Positions 37,986-51,759 of a DNA stretch of 64,000 bases are shown piece after piece. The position numbers and the translations under genes were made by a program. Location of the stretch: assembly GCA_034687125.1 (NCBI GenBank), contig JAQGBZ010000008.1, forward strand, positions 248,001 through 312,000, in the 5' to 3' direction. Under the pieces are notes generated by a model that had not been told where the DNA came from, ran no database searches, and worked only from the letters and a program-made list of their open reading frames with translations. Every line of letters starts with the position of its first letter. Positions within the stretch are counted from its first letter, which is position 1. This DNA is from Neelides folsomi. Its lineage: Eukaryota > Arthropoda > Collembola > Neelipleona > Neelidae.

Positions 37986-40900
37986 ACTCTCCGAGATGAA
38001 TTCGGCGAGGGATGGGCGAGCTATTGGCCGACGAAATGGATTTTCGACCCCAAGTTTTGATTCACGATTACCTTCCCATTTCTTCCCCTTTAGAAATTGA
38101 AGATAATCTCTTGTAGGTACAAGCAGTAATGTTATAATGTTAAAAATCCCACTGGAGCCTTCGACCCTCATACGAATTTCTGAGAAGCATCCAAGCATTC
38201 AAAACTCGATTGGATTTCAGTTGGTCCAATTGAATCGAATTGAATTTGAGCGAGATGAATACGTGGGTTTCCTCAAAGGGGCCTCGTGTGGGTGATCGCC
38301 CACTCCCACAAGAAAGGTGGCCCAGGAAAGAAAGAAGCTTTTAAATCCTAATTCTCATCTTGTATTATAGAAAAGGTTTGTCATATCCCTTCTTTACAAT
38401 GTCTTTCATATTCTTTCTTATTGGAACTCAAATAAAGTGTAGGTATATTAAGGATATAAAATATCGATACATTTTGAGCGCATTAAAAGTTTTGATATTA
38501 AAATGTAGGCATAGAATCTTACCCTTACCACATCTGAAAGGCTTGTGTTGAAAGTTGGAATTTTGACAAAGGATATTCGAGCTCATGAATTCCTCATTCT
38601 TCATTGTATAAATACTCATTTTGATTGTAAGTGAAAGGAAAAGGAATTCTATTTCTCTTTTCTTTGAACTAATGTACGTATCTGTATCTACAAGATATGC
38701 CCTATTCTTTCATAATCCTCTTTAATATCTCCATCTCCCCCTCCTCCGACATTGAGAAGGTAATGGAAAGAAGTTTAGAATATTAAATGCCTTAGCAATT
38801 CAACCCTTTGCGCCTTCTTTCACTAGGCATTTCTTGAGGAGGTAAAAAAAGTATGAAAGGAGGATAAAGGAGGTTCATGCAAGATCACGATCATCTGCCA
38901 CATTAGAATTCAGCTCTAATCAGCCTCTCATTCTCGAGGATGAAGGCGGAGGAATACATAAATGAAACTGTTAACAAGGGTGACACAAATTGGGTCCTTG
39001 GCTTCTCTCTCCCTTAAGGGCTCTTACCAGATTCACGTCAGGGGATGAAGGGAGAGAGTTGAAGAGGATGAATGGATTCGTGGATGAGATGCACTTTTTA
39101 TCTTTATGTCTTTTTTGAGGGAGCGAGAATCCCATACATTCAGAACCCCATTATGTAAAGGAGATAATGGCGAGAGGAGTCGAGTTGACATAATGTGGAA
39201 AGATGATACAGGGAGATGTGGAAGGTTATGGTACAGTTCTTTAAGGAAGCCGCAATGGACTATTTGATTTTTGAAGGGAGACTTGATGGAGTTTGAAGGA
39301 GCCGACGATTTGCTGACTTGTCATTTTTGAAATACTTTTTGGGTGCGTCACATAAATCTCCGCTCTACCTTTGTAGTGCCGAAAACTGATTGCATTTAAT
39401 ACCATGCATTTGTCCTATCCTCAAAAAGTGCACTCAAACTACTAATGTTTCATTGTGGAATAGATGGTAATTTTATTATGGAAGATATAATTGATATGCT
39501 TATAAAATAGTTCATGGGGTCATTGAGTCATGGATTAATTAAGATAATGGGCAAAGTTGTAATATTTAATTTATTTCGAAATAAAGAACCATCCATTTTC
39601 CACCTAAAAGAACGAGAAGGGAAATGCACTTTAGGAATTAGCAAACTTTGAACTTTTACTAATGGCCACCTCGTTGAGTGTATATTTTGGTAGGATGGGC
39701 GTAAGCTCCTTTAATGAGATTAGGTTGGTTGAGAAAAGGCTTTGCCAATTTCTCATTGATGAAGTGATGAGAGTTCCCTCGTGTGATTTCATCAACTGGA
39801 GGAGGAAGACCGTGATAATGGTTATTACACGGCGGAGTAAAAGGATTCGCCAGGCGGCTTCACCTTTGCTTCGGTATTTCCGTGGACACTATGGGTGGGT
39901 TTGGAGATAAAAAATGGGATTTGGAGGATCTCGTGTGTCATGTGGAGACATGACCTTTGCCACGGACCTGACATCTCATTTAACTTCACCTTCGTCTTTT
40001 TATGAGGGTAAAAAATGTGGTATGGCGGTGGTTCATATTTATATGATTCACTGGGTGCCGGAGGGGTCCGAGTGTTTCAAACATTCAGACTCATTCTTTT
40101 CTATACCGCTCTCACAGTTCTTCACTTTATGCATGCGGATGTTCAAAGCGTGAATGCGTGACCCTCTGGATTAAGCCATGCCCGCTTTTTATTTCTCTCA
40201 AAATGAAAGGTTTTATTGTTCCCATATATCAACCTCTAACGGGTTCAATTTGATGAATGTTTCATACAAAAATTGGCTGAAATGGATGAGCAAAAAGATT
40301 AATTTGTTTAAATATTTTATGTTACATTGTCTAATATTGTCATTTTTCTTTATAACAAGTTTAATTGGCGTTCTAATAATTATTCTGCAAACATGCTCCT
40401 TTTATTAACATCAATTTTTTTAATTTATGTATAGAGTAGAAAGGTAGGTATTGATTATTTAGTAAAAAAATTATTTAAAAGTTTTAAACGTCATTTGGGG
40501 TCAATTTACTGTCTGGTTATGAGAAGCGGAGATGTTGACTCGATTTGGTGAATGAACTTGGAATGGGATTCGGAAGTGAGTCGGATCAAAAGTTGGCTAA
40601 TTTCCACTTCTGGAGTCAGTTGAAGGCATAGAAGAGAGCGAAGAGTGTACAAAATTCTGAACGTTCTTCTAATTAAGCGATTTATGGAGCTAATTAACCC
40701 GTTCTTAACGAGTTTTTAAAGTCGTTCTCATTTTATAAGGCCGTAAAAGCTCGAAGCTTCCTCCGCTGTCGGTTTCCTTTTGACTCTTCAACCAGTGGAA
40801 TCTTTTATGATAAATTGCCTTCAATAAATTTCGTGATGGCCGACATGGAAATATTTCACCTCTTCCTCAATAGCGAGAAAGCTTCCCCTCAAACTCCATT

Positions 40901-41926
40901 TCACGCCCTTGCGAAAAACTATGTAGTAAAGAATTTTACTTGATTTCCCATCTTTTTTCCTCCGACCTGACGGGCTAAGCTCGAGCATTGACTTTAGTAT
41001 GTAGTATTAAATGAACATCTGGAGTAAAAGGAAAAGGAAAATTCGATTTATTTTTCTATTATGAAATATATTAAGAAAGGTTGAGAGTTCATTTCGAGAG
41101 GTCCTTGAATTTGGGAATAATTCCCTTCAATGAAAAATAAAAGTGCGAATGAAATTGAATTCATTCTCTTATACATCTGTAGTATATTATTTACCAAGAT
41201 AGGACTTTTATAGGGAAGAATGAGTAGCTTATGATTCCATTCTCTTCTCCACTTTCACTTAATCTCATCATTTCCCCCTCCTCCAACAAATGCTTTCTTC
41301 TGAGCTATCAGAATAGAAAATTGAAGTTGTAAATACTCTTAACCTATTTTCCAAAACGTAATATGAATCAGTGAGGAGGAGCATTAAGCCGCGCCCTACT
41401 TTGAATCTTCCTTTGAACTCTCTTTAAAGGGGCTTTTGAGATGAGCCTAAAGACGTAAACATGATTGTGAATGTAATGAGTTGCGTAGATTTTGGAAAAG
41501 TCAGTGAGCGTGTTAGATAAGAAGATTCGATTTCATTATCAAGGATTAAATTGAATGTTTGACTTTCATTTCCATTCACTCATTTTACAAACTTTCAAAG
41601 AAAAACTAAAAAGTTTTGCAAACTATTTGGGTAATGATAAAGGTTAAGATTAGATTTTGCTTAGGAAAAAGAAATGAAAAAATCTTATTGAAAAATTATG
41701 TTAAAGAACCTAAGTAAATGAGAAATTGAGTATCGATAATGATGTGACTTAAATGTATACAAATAAAACATTATGAAGTCGTTCAAAATTTAAATATATA
41801 CCTACTTCGATTAAACTGAAGGATTAACGTCTAGGGCAGGATGATAGGTATTTGAGCTTATGGTTGTGTAAAGTCATAAAATGAAGGCAATTTAGGAAAT
41901 AGGCCCTTATAAATTTGTAGGGGTAG
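37986..41926. other. Non-coding stretch without supported genes
   Basis: Short frames only; AT-rich at about 40240-40480 and just before the next candidate exon (41560-41830). A 23-base segment between an acceptor-like TTCTTCCCCTTTAG and a donor-like TGTAG|GTACAAG near 38095-38116 is too short to judge. Confidence 0.45.
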
Positions 41927-42004
41927 GTGAGTGGTAACGTAGGGAGATTCACCTCAACATGTCAGTTAGGATGGTGGAAGCAATTAGTCATCTCCATCTT
42001 CCAG

Positions 42005-42298
42005 GCTCCTGAGCTGGGTGATGTATTGCAAATTGCTCTCCCCGAATTCACTCTCTCTTATTACTTACTCGGAAGTAATAGGGGAGGGAGATTAGGCCAA
42101 AGTCTTTTATCAGGGCAGAAGTCAGGACTTGTAGGGGAATTATACTTTGGAAGGATTTTTCTCCCTCCTGTTCTCCACAATGAGTCGGGGAAGAATGACA
42201 GGCTCACCCTATATTACTTCCCCAAGTTCCTATCCTCCGATTACAATTACATTATGACAATTACATTCCCAGCCTTCTCTCCCGTAGACGGATTTTAA
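42005..42298 (+). CDS. Possible terminal exon, 97 residues
   Basis: The pyrimidine-rich tract CATCTCCATCTTCCAG (AG at 42003-42004) could be an acceptor. From 42005 an open frame runs 97 codons to TAA at 42296-42298. It begins APELGDVLQIALPEFTLSYY and ends SPVDGF, with mixed, non-repetitive composition and several glycine/leucine-rich segments. The same frame is also open for 26 codons upstream of the acceptor. No domain is recognised and no upstream exon was found, so this may be a chance frame. Confidence 0.13.
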   Translation, partial: APELGDVLQIALPEFTLSYYLLGSNRGGRLGQSLLSGQKSGLVGELYFGRIFLPPVLHNESGKNDRLTLYYFPKFLSSDYNYIMTITFPAFSPVDGF

Positions 42299-43151
42299 TG
42301 AAAGAAAGATTATTGCATTGAGGCGGCAAACAGCAGACGAACGGATAATATTGGGAAAATTACATATAACTTCCCATTTTTATATTTGTCCTCAAATGGG
42401 GGTTGAGATGAATTCCGTGCTTTTGCCATTCACTTTCAGCTTCTCCCCGATATGTGGAATGAAAATGTCAGTCAGAATTACCGAGACTTTCCCATTTCCC
42501 CACATTGTCTTCTTTTATTTGAAAGGGATTTCCGTCGAGTAAAGAGGAACGGCCAGAGTAAATAGTAATTTGATGAGGGCGACCGACTCTCCTTAACTTC
42601 TCCACTTTTACAGAATTCCATGGGCGTAAGTGTATGTGTGGGACAAAGAGACATTCCAAACATTGTCAGTTTCTCGAATTCTTCCTTAAAACCAAAAACT
42701 TGTTCGCCCTCTCCAATACCTTCAAACCAAATCTCCACTCTCCATGTTTCATACCAGTCATTCAGCTGTCATTCCCTACAAATGACCCATAATTTTCCCA
42801 TTGTTACGACATTTGCTTTCAAAGTTTTGAGTGTTATGCGGTTAAGCGAAATTGGAGATTTTTCTTATTGATTGCGTCCGTATAAGAAATATCTTCATAA
42901 ATATTTACTGTTATCATTGCATGAGCTCCTGAAATTTTAGAAGCTCGATCATTTGCATTTGACAAAGGATTTACTCGGGTTTCACGTGCAGTCCGTGGAA
43001 AATGAGAGCAAACAAGAGGATCAACAACGTGGTCATACGGAGTTGAATAACCATCTCATTATTTATGTAAAGTCTCATAGAAATTTTCTCTTTGTTTAAT
43101 TGTGTTTATACTCAATTTACCTTTTGATTAGATTTAGAGAATGAGTTTTGG

Positions 43152-43167
43152 TGGAATTCGAATTCCA
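43152..43167. repeat. Perfect 16-bp palindrome
   Basis: TGGAATTCGAATTCCA is self-complementary over all 16 bases and includes two GAATTC sites. Confidence 0.88.
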
Positions 43168-46100
43168 GAGGAGGCCAGGGGTGGACTGTAATGAGGAATG
43201 AATGATGGATGGATGAGAGGGAGTCTTGGCAGGGCTGAAATTAGAGAACATGAAATGTCCGTTCGTCCCTCTTTACTCATTCATAGGGAAGTGATTAGTC
43301 TGAAGAGGTCGTCGTTTCCCCCACCATAGCACGAATAGCCTCCTCTATTTAATCATCATTACTAATGCATGCATGTCATTGTTTCCTGACTCAAAATGAA
43401 TCCACTCCTTCCACTTAAACTTAACTTCAGCTCCCAAACTTACTAGATTACCGACCCATTGACACTGACTGACATTCTCGAGACAGAGGGAGACTCGTAA
43501 TTGAATGTAAGTGGATTTTTGCGTTGGGGAAATTATACCTTGGAAGTCTTTGGGGTTCATTCGCGAAGTCTGAGAAGCTCAAATCAAAATGATAATCATT
43601 GTAATTTATTTTTCTTCCTTCATGCGAATGCCCATTTCTCAATTGCATGAATGTTTTCTATTAGTGTCGATTGATGATTTCAACTGCTATTTTGAAAGGG
43701 GCTCTTGAAAATGTTTTGTTGGTTCGTTTCTTGGAAAAAAAGTGAAGACAGAGGAAACTACTTTGTCCCATATGTTAATGAGCCGTTCGGAGTTAAGTTG
43801 TTAGAGAGGATCTCTCACTTTGTCTCGGCTTATTTACTCACTTCATCATTTAAGAGGGATGTCTGGTAGTAAACAGAGCCTCGTCACATTATGCAAAGGA
43901 GTCGAAGGCTGTGACTGGGAACACATTCACTTATCTCCCTATGTGTGAGCCAGGGAGTTGGAGAGATTTCAAATGATCACTTTCCCAGGAGGTGACATAT
44001 GAGTAATTAATATTCCATTGTGTGGATGTCAAAAGAAAAGCATAGGTATCGTATACCACATGCAGAAGTGTTTGGTTCCATGGAAGAAAAATACGAATAC
44101 ACGTATGCGTGTTTTGACTAGAGTTAGATGAATGCTTCGTTTCTTGCTATTATTTACTCCGCCTATGTGTACTTTGGAGAAATTCATGATGATAAGATGG
44201 GTCATAAGAGGATCTTTTGCCCTCCCATTTGGCTACGGACTTTATATTTTTGGGCCAAAAAGTGTGATGGTTGTGGAGGGATTTCCATTTGAGAGCCAAT
44301 TCGATTGAGTTGACAATGGGCTCTGAGGGAGTTGATGTTGACTCTGATGAGCTCTGAGCCTCCACTACACCCACGTCTCCCGAGAAGGCAAAAGGAGGGG
44401 AAGATTCCTCCCATTTGATTCCCGGGACGGATCGATGGGGGAAATAGGAATTGATGGATGAGTGAATGGATTGAAATCCTTCATTCCCTCTGTTCTCATT
44501 CTCCTGGTGGTAGGTGAGGAAATAGAGAGAGGCGAAATGGGAAAAATAACTCATCTAATCCAATCCCTTACTCATTCGTCTCAAACTCTTGCCTCATTGA
44601 CTTCGAAATAGGGAAAGGTTCAGACATCAATTCCGAATAAAATATAAAACTAGGCTTCTTCTTTTCCTATTCGGAAAGGCACGAGTGATGGTTGAATCTT
44701 CAGCACTATTGTCTTCAGGGTTTATTTTGCCATTTTGTCGGGTTTGAAATTTGGATATCAGCGGAATCAACGAGTGAATGAGTTTTTACGAGTTGTTTCT
44801 TATCATTCTTACATTTTATTTGCATGGATTTGTCGAGGGTAATCGATAAGTATGAACGAGGAATGAAAACAAGTCTTAGAGATGTATTACATCTTGATAC
44901 GGCCCAAAGACATATTTTTCTTTCCCGAAGGTTATGTAAAAGATTTTACCTTCTCCTGCCATGCGAAATTTGAATTTGGGCTACCGGAACTCTTATCTGC
45001 TCCTGACGGATTTACCGATTTTAATTTCAATGTTACTTTTCTAAGGCGAACACGACCGTTGAGGAAACGATGAATAATGCAGTTTTTAATAGTTAATAAA
45101 TCTTATTCCTTCAACATTTATTAACTCGGAACAAAGTAATGAATGAGGAACCGTTTTGTTTATTTAGATTAACTATCCATTCTCAATCTCCCCATTTTAC
45201 TTGCCGATAATGCCAAAATTTCATCCAATTTCAAATATGCAATTCGGTTGATAAGAAAATTTGCAAGGAGGAATATTTTATAAAGAATAAAATTGAGAAA
45301 GGCAGACAAAAGATATTTTATATTGGCTCCAGATGCGGGTGATATACCGAGCATGGTAGAAGTTTCTTCCCAGTGGAGTCATCGAGCCAACTTTGGTCTT
45401 TGCTGATTTTCGCAATCAAAGCAGGCCGAGAGGCCAAATTGCCCTTCCACCTCTTTCATGAAGGTATAAAGGGTTTTCATAGGGCTCATCAATCTTTCTT
45501 AATAATGTTTCCACTCATCGGAGCAGTCTCAGGTGCCCTTTGCCCTCCGCCTTTCCCCTTCAGCCTCCCAATATTTCTACGTACGCCAATGGGCAGCTCA
45601 ATGAAAAGTTCATAAATCTCATTAGTGGTTTTGAAAGAAAGAAAAGTTCCTGAATTATTGCCCTCCAAGCTTTAACGAGAAGTGGAGGAAGAAGAATGTA
45701 TTGACTATTTGCAAAGGGTAAATATGTGTCAAGTTCTCTCTTCCGTTTCAAACATTGGCATAAATATACTGTAATTTGGATGGATGGGAAAGTGTAATTG
45801 ACGCGGAGCGGAAAGTCACAAAATGGGGTTTCCTTTCCAGTTACATACAACACGGATCTAGAGAGAAATTGTTAAAATGTTCTTGAGCAGGGTCTTATGC
45901 TGTTGAAGGAGAATTTTAAGCCGAGTCCTTATAGGTAAAATAAGATATGTTTGAGAAGAGCAGAACAAATTGTTAATCCGGCGAGTCCACGTGTGCCTCC
46001 TTTGTTCTTTTCCTCTTGGAATTTAATGTATTTATTTATTCTTCATTGTAGTATTTTAGGGTTTGGTTCCTCACCCTAAATTCCTCTCGAATCCCCTCAT

Positions 46101-48446
46101 AAGGTTCCTTGGAAGACAAAGGAAGTGAGTAAATAAACCTTCTCGCACCAACTCCCACCCTTCTACATCTCACTAAAAAGTTAAATTGAGAGTGGAATTA
46201 TTCTCTCAAACTGACTCAAAGTGGCTCGGTCTCCTCCAAAATGAGCTTATCATTCCTCTTCTACACGATTGGCCATTTGTGAATGAACGTGGCTTTAAAT
46301 TACATTTTAAAAGCATTAAATGAGTGCCGCCTCCGCTGCTCCAGATTCCAAATGAGGAATTACAAGGGACAAGGGAAAGGAATTTATTATGTCACTCCGC
46401 CTCTGCAGTCTTCACCAGACAAGTGCGTAATATTAAATAATAAGAATTTTACGCAGGGGATCATAAAATGATGCCTAGGAAAATTAGCAGATTCCTTCGA
46501 GTGGTCCTCGAACATGTTTCGACCAGGTGCCATTGTGTCTTGTCAGGAAATCATTCTGTCGTCTTCATGTCTTGTACTTCCTTTAATGGTTCAAAGGATT
46601 ATCTCCCCCTGCTCAATGGGGCGACTACTGGGAGAAGAATCAACGACGAAAGATTTTTTCATTTCATTTATAAATCCCCAACTATGCACGCCTGAGGTCA
46701 ATTTGAGTATGAATGTCAGGCTGCCAAATGTCCTGACATTCTCTCGAGAGTAAATTGGGAATTTGGAGATGAATGGGAGAATGGTTGAGGACTTGGGAGC
46801 TTAATAGGATTAGACCAAGGAGTTTGAATATGAGAAGGACCTAATGAGCCGTTTCTTTCCAACTTCCACACAATCATTGGAGTTAAGTAGGTGATAAAAA
46901 TCTTTTAACTTTGACATTTATTCATTTATACTCGCTTTGTAAGGGGTTATATAGGAGCAGTTAAAAGGAGGGCTTTTGCAACAACTTAAATTCTATTAGT
47001 GGAGTTACGCCATGTGTGGCGAAGATTTGCCCCTTTCCATTATTTTACCTTCTTTGACACTTCGAACGGTCCTTTTACCCTCAGTCGTAATTTTTAATTT
47101 AGACGTGGAAGTTTAATTGGGCCTCCCTCGAAGGAAAGGAATGATTTATATTGTACCTTGGTTGGCTTAAGACGGCGGTTTGGTGATATCCTTATATTCG
47201 AACTATTTAGTGTAATTAATTTGGTGAGGGTTAGGGGAATTCAAATGGGATTCCACCGCCTTCTAACTTAATTATTATGATGGTAATCTTCGGGGCTTTA
47301 TATACATAATCTAGCACCTCATTTGAGAATTGAGAATTACATCGTAATTTGCAGATTACCTCCTTCTCCCTCGCATTTATGGTAATCTTTAAGTGTGGGT
47401 TGACTGGATCTAATGTTACACTGGAGTTGGGAATCCACCATCGGCTCCTCCAGCTGCTCCCCAAAGGTGAAGATTTACATTTGTCTCAATGGACTTGATG
47501 ATTATGCTTCCTTCATTCCCCTCCTTCTCCGAATCTTCGCTCTGTGGAGTAATGGTTAATGTGTATGATTATTAACCCATTTCCGTCGTAGAGGCATGAC
47601 CATTAAACTCCGTGTTTCCTCAAAAGCGAAAAGTCAGCAAAAAAGTTAAGAAGAAAAAGAGGGGAATCATTGGAGCCTTGCTGAGATTTACAATTATAGA
47701 GGAACTTGGGAGTGTGAATCTCCTGTGGTATAAAATTAATAGACCCCTTGAGACTCCATGGAGAAATGTGGGTCAGAATGGTGAGTTTTCTCTCAAAGTT
47801 CCACAAGTGAATGTTTTTCTGGGGAAAGTTTGAAGTAATTTAGTCAGTAAATAAGAAAATAAGGTTTCATCTCCATATGGTGGGTACTTTTGAGGTGCGA
47901 GGAGCAGGCCTTTAACTTCTCCATTAGCCCATCTAAAATGTTATGAGGTTGAAGTGCATAATGCATTGGATTACTCCCCAGATTTGTGGTGGAGGGAGTT
48001 GATTGCATCTTGGGGGTGAGATATGAGATAATCTCAGCGCTTGAAGTTTCCATTTTATATTTATGGTCTCCATCCTTTATAAATGAGAGAGTCGTTTGCG
48101 ATGCTTCTATAAGGGAAGGAAATATCAAGACACACCTCATCTTCTCTTTCCTCTTTTAAAGCTTTCTTGTGTTCTGGCAAAGAAGTTGTATTTCTACTGT
48201 TTCTTGTTCCTAGGTAGTCGTAGATTGAAGTAAAAGGTCTCGTTAGACCCCAAAGGGTAAAATGAGATCTAATATATAACATTACATTACACGGGGATGG
48301 GAGAGATGAGAGATAAGACGGAGAACCCGACCTTCCCTTACTCACTCCGCATACTGATATTATGATATTCGAGCCCATGCATTCCACCAACTTCCTGCCT
48401 TCACCCGACCAACGGCGGCTGATGAGCAAAGAAAAGATGAACTTAC

Positions 48447-48550
48447 GCACTTGCCCTCCTTCTCCTAATATATAGATCAGATAAGAGATAAGAAAATCTC
48501 TTCATCTCCTTCAGCTTAGAAAGAGTTGAGAAATTGAGAATGGAGAGCAT
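48447..48550 (-). CDS. Possible minus-strand first exon ending at a GTAAGT donor
   Basis: On the minus strand the ATG at 48550 opens MLSILNFSTLSKLKEMKRFS, then a segment ending DLYIRRRRAS, and meets a donor GTGC|GTAAGTTC (GT at 48446-48445). Coding length is 104 bases, so it would end in phase 2. The start is mildly hydrophobic and the end strongly basic. Nothing identifies a family, and no following exon on the minus strand was found. Confidence 0.1.
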
Positions 48551-51025
48551 GGTTATGGTAAGGCGATCCCTTGCACCCGCGCCTCCATTCAAGACCTTAA
48601 TACAATGAACTGATTCTCTCGGCCTGAACAATCTTCCCTTTTTCCCAAATGAATCTCTTCATATTTCGGTTCTTCAATTTTTAAAAGTCTTGGAGTGTTC
48701 ATTTTTTTTAAATGTAAATAATTTGAAGCAAATGTGGGCCCATGTGTGCCACGATTCTTCCTAACCACTAGTGCTGGACATTGCAGCGGTGTCTCTTAGA
48801 GGAGAGAGGAGAAGATGGGACTGTTTGTTTGCATAGGATGTTCTGGACAGGGCTTGAATTCCCCTTTCATATCAACTCATCTTCCAGTTTAGCATTTGTC
48901 TGTAAAATGAGCCTGGATAATTCAAGTGATGGAGTGTTCACGCACCCTTGAAATTGCTTCTTCTCGATCTGAGGAGCCGCCGCAATCCTAGTACAATCCT
49001 CTTTTACATTGACTTTCGGACTCAATTCCAAACCCAATTCCAAATTCCACTTTACAAGGCTAATAAACACCTTATACTCCTCAAGCGGTTGTGGCCCGGA
49101 GGAATAACGTAAAAATGAAGGAAAAGTTTCACCAGGAATGAATGATCTTTTATTGGTGGCTGTTAACCTTTTGAAACAAGAGTGGTCGTCTAATATTGCA
49201 GGGGAGAGGGGAAGAAGAGTTGAAAGTTGAAAAGAGAACACTTCTCCCACATTGTACCTTTCAGTGTTGGATATCAAAGGGAGATGAGATTTTTCTCCTC
49301 CTATGAGAGGAGATGAGGGATGCGATGTGTGCATGACAAATTCGTTTTGTTGTGAAGCTTCTGAAATCGCCGTTGGGCTCCATTTCCCTTCACGATATGA
49401 AGGATTCCGTCCATCCCTTAATAGGAGTTCGTTTGACCGTGGGCTGAGGAATCATTCGGACACACCGCAGCTGAACCGAACACAGTTTCCCCCCGATATT
49501 GAAAGTCGGGAATTTTCTTCCTCTCCACTTCCCTCACGCGTTTTATTTCTCAAACGAACGTATATTATCTCATATATTACTCCAAAGGAAAAAAGATTCC
49601 AAACATAGAAATAAGGGTGTAGAGACGCGTTGGTAATCCTCAAGGCGCTGTGAGTTTATCCGTCTTTATCGCTTATCTCTTCATCGAATACCTACTATGA
49701 ATTTTGGTGCTGCATATGGATGAAGTATGCGGGGATGTACCGGTGGTTGGGTAATCCCTCTGACTGACATTTCAGGCTCTGTCATCAGATAGTAGGAACA
49801 CACATGTATGCGATATATTCAACTTGCATTCATATGAGAGGAATAAGGAGGTTTATTGTCGCGTTCGTTTGAGTCGTGAATCTACCCACTATTTTCACGG
49901 ATGGTTACTTGGCAGACCGCGGGGTCTTTATAACCAACTTTCCCCTCGCGCCGATCCCCAGACAAATAGTTCCATCTAAAGACATTATCGCTTCGTCGTC
50001 GTTGATATAAGGAGAAAGACTATTTGTATTTATAAAGTCTCCGTGTCAGTGTCAGGAGACAGATGGATAATGAATGGGGCGAGTCCGGGTATTGAGGTTT
50101 CCGAGCTCCAACCACTGCCATTAACTCACTAACACGAGCCATGAGCCGAAGTTTGACTATGTTCTGTGAAGTGTCTATTAAATATCGCAAGGTGCTTGGA
50201 GGAGATTAAGACGAAGATTATGTGGTGGTGGAGAAACTCGATGACAAAATGATGACTGAGGGATCTCTTAATGACACTTTTCAACCCGGTTTTGATCTTC
50301 TCCAGTCCCACTTCCACCCATGCTAAATGGCTCTTGACGACGTTGATGGGGAAGAAAAAAGATGTTCGTGTGGCCCTCCGCTGTCTTTTTTCTTGGTGGT
50401 TCGATGGGAGAACAAGGAGGCCATTAGAAATTTGATTGTGGAATTAGGAGCTTTGGATTATCCATCTGCCATGTCATGTCAAAGTTTGAGCTGACCGAGA
50501 GACACCCTGGGTTGAGAGGGCGTGGAAGGCAAATTACAATCCCCATTTTGCCTCAGTCATCTTCATTTTCTTTATTTTAGAGTCGAAGAGCACATGGCTC
50601 AACTAAGGAGTTCCCTTTCGACTCCTCCAGATTGAATTGTTTTCAAAATTCTAATTAGAGCCCAACTGGGTGCCCCTTATTTAACTTAGGCTTTTGTGAA
50701 GGGCACCCTTTGTTCCCCGTCTTCATTGAGTGGGGAAGGGAAGGAGCTAGTGAAATAAATTTCTTAATTAAAAGGTGTAGAGGATGTGGGACAGGTGTGA
50801 GTGAGGGGGAAGCTGACAGGGCGAGTTGATTATGTTATTATCTCCTTAAATTTAGTCTAGGGTTCCTCCGGTGGGAGTTAATCTGTAAGTACGTGTGAAG
50901 ACCGTAGTCCTCCTCCTTCTCTTATACGGAGCAATCTGACTCCACAATCGCACCTGGTGTCAATCTCATTGAAAATTATCGGGGGAAGGCGAAGGAGCCT
51001 CCTTTGTATTCAAGCCCTTCGCTCT

Positions 51026-51190
51026 TATATAAAACGAAGGTGGAAATTATATATGTAAGAGGGCCCTGTGGGAATGTTTCATCTCTCTCTACATACTCCC
51101 TTTAATGTCTCTCTCATTTATTTAAAGAGTTTCATAGCGGAGAACATATTCCCATTGTCTTTCCTTCTCTCTCAATCACGATGAAGAGAG
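51026..51190 (+). promoter_or_regulatory. TATA-like box, leader, ATG and donor (possible tiny first exon)
   Basis: TATATAAAA at 51026-51034 is followed by a pyrimidine-rich leader containing TTTCATCTCTC near 51081, then ATG at 51181 in ATGAAGAGAG|GTGAGT (donor GT at 51191-51192). The coding part would be only M-K-R plus one base. Very short first coding exons beginning Met-Lys are known in arthropod cuticle-protein genes, but the TATA-to-initiator distance (about 55 bases) is too long for a standard core promoter. Low confidence. Confidence 0.12.
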
Positions 51191-51745
51191 GTGAGTTTCC
51201 TTAGGAAGTTCATGAGATCCTTGGGTTAGGTATTAAGGCCCATCATCTTCTCATCATCGTGAGGAAGGGCGAGAGCAGCTGAAAGGTAACCGGCGGCGCG
51301 GCGGCCTGAGCCCACAAGGCCTTTTACTAAATTCCTCCTCATCTTCCCTTCTCAGAGACCCCTTCTTTTTACTTCTTTTTCATTTTATAACTATATGCAC
51401 ACTCTACACTGGCAGTGCTATTGATATATAAACTGAACTCTGAGTATACCCTCTGTATACCACTCTACATAGGAGGGTGAAGGTGCATATAGCAAGTGGT
51501 GGTTCCTTTTGGGTAGCGCACTGTGAGAAAGCTTGGGCCCTTATTACACTCCAGAATCATCCCAACATGAGCAAGCGGGGAGGTTGGAAAAGTGGAAGGG
51601 AACCAACTTTGCTCGCCCGAGCCGTTTTAACTCTCACGTCCCTCAGTTCCATTCGAGCTCTGCGAGCGAGCACAGCTCTTTTTCAAAACTTGTCCCCTCC
51701 ACGCCTCCAACGACCCTCTCTGGACCCATAGTTTACAACCGCTCT

Positions 51746-51759
51746 TTATTATTATTATT
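51746..51759. repeat. Short (TTA)n repeat
   Basis: Nearly five TTA units. Confidence 0.8.

Larger units (their letters stand above)
42299..51000. other. Non-coding stretch without supported genes
   Basis: Several frames of 120-155 codons occur on the minus strand (for example 48867-49334), but their translations show no domain, and frames in other registers overlap them. Apart from the candidate at 48447-48550 nothing stands out. Confidence 0.45.

Noticed and set aside
48867-49334. 155-codon minus-strand open frame
   Set aside because: No recognisable domain, no convincing splice context, and overlapping open frames on the other strand.
50580-50660. Good acceptor (TTCTTTATTTTAG) before a short frame
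   Set aside because: All three phases stop within about 25 codons and no donor partner was found.
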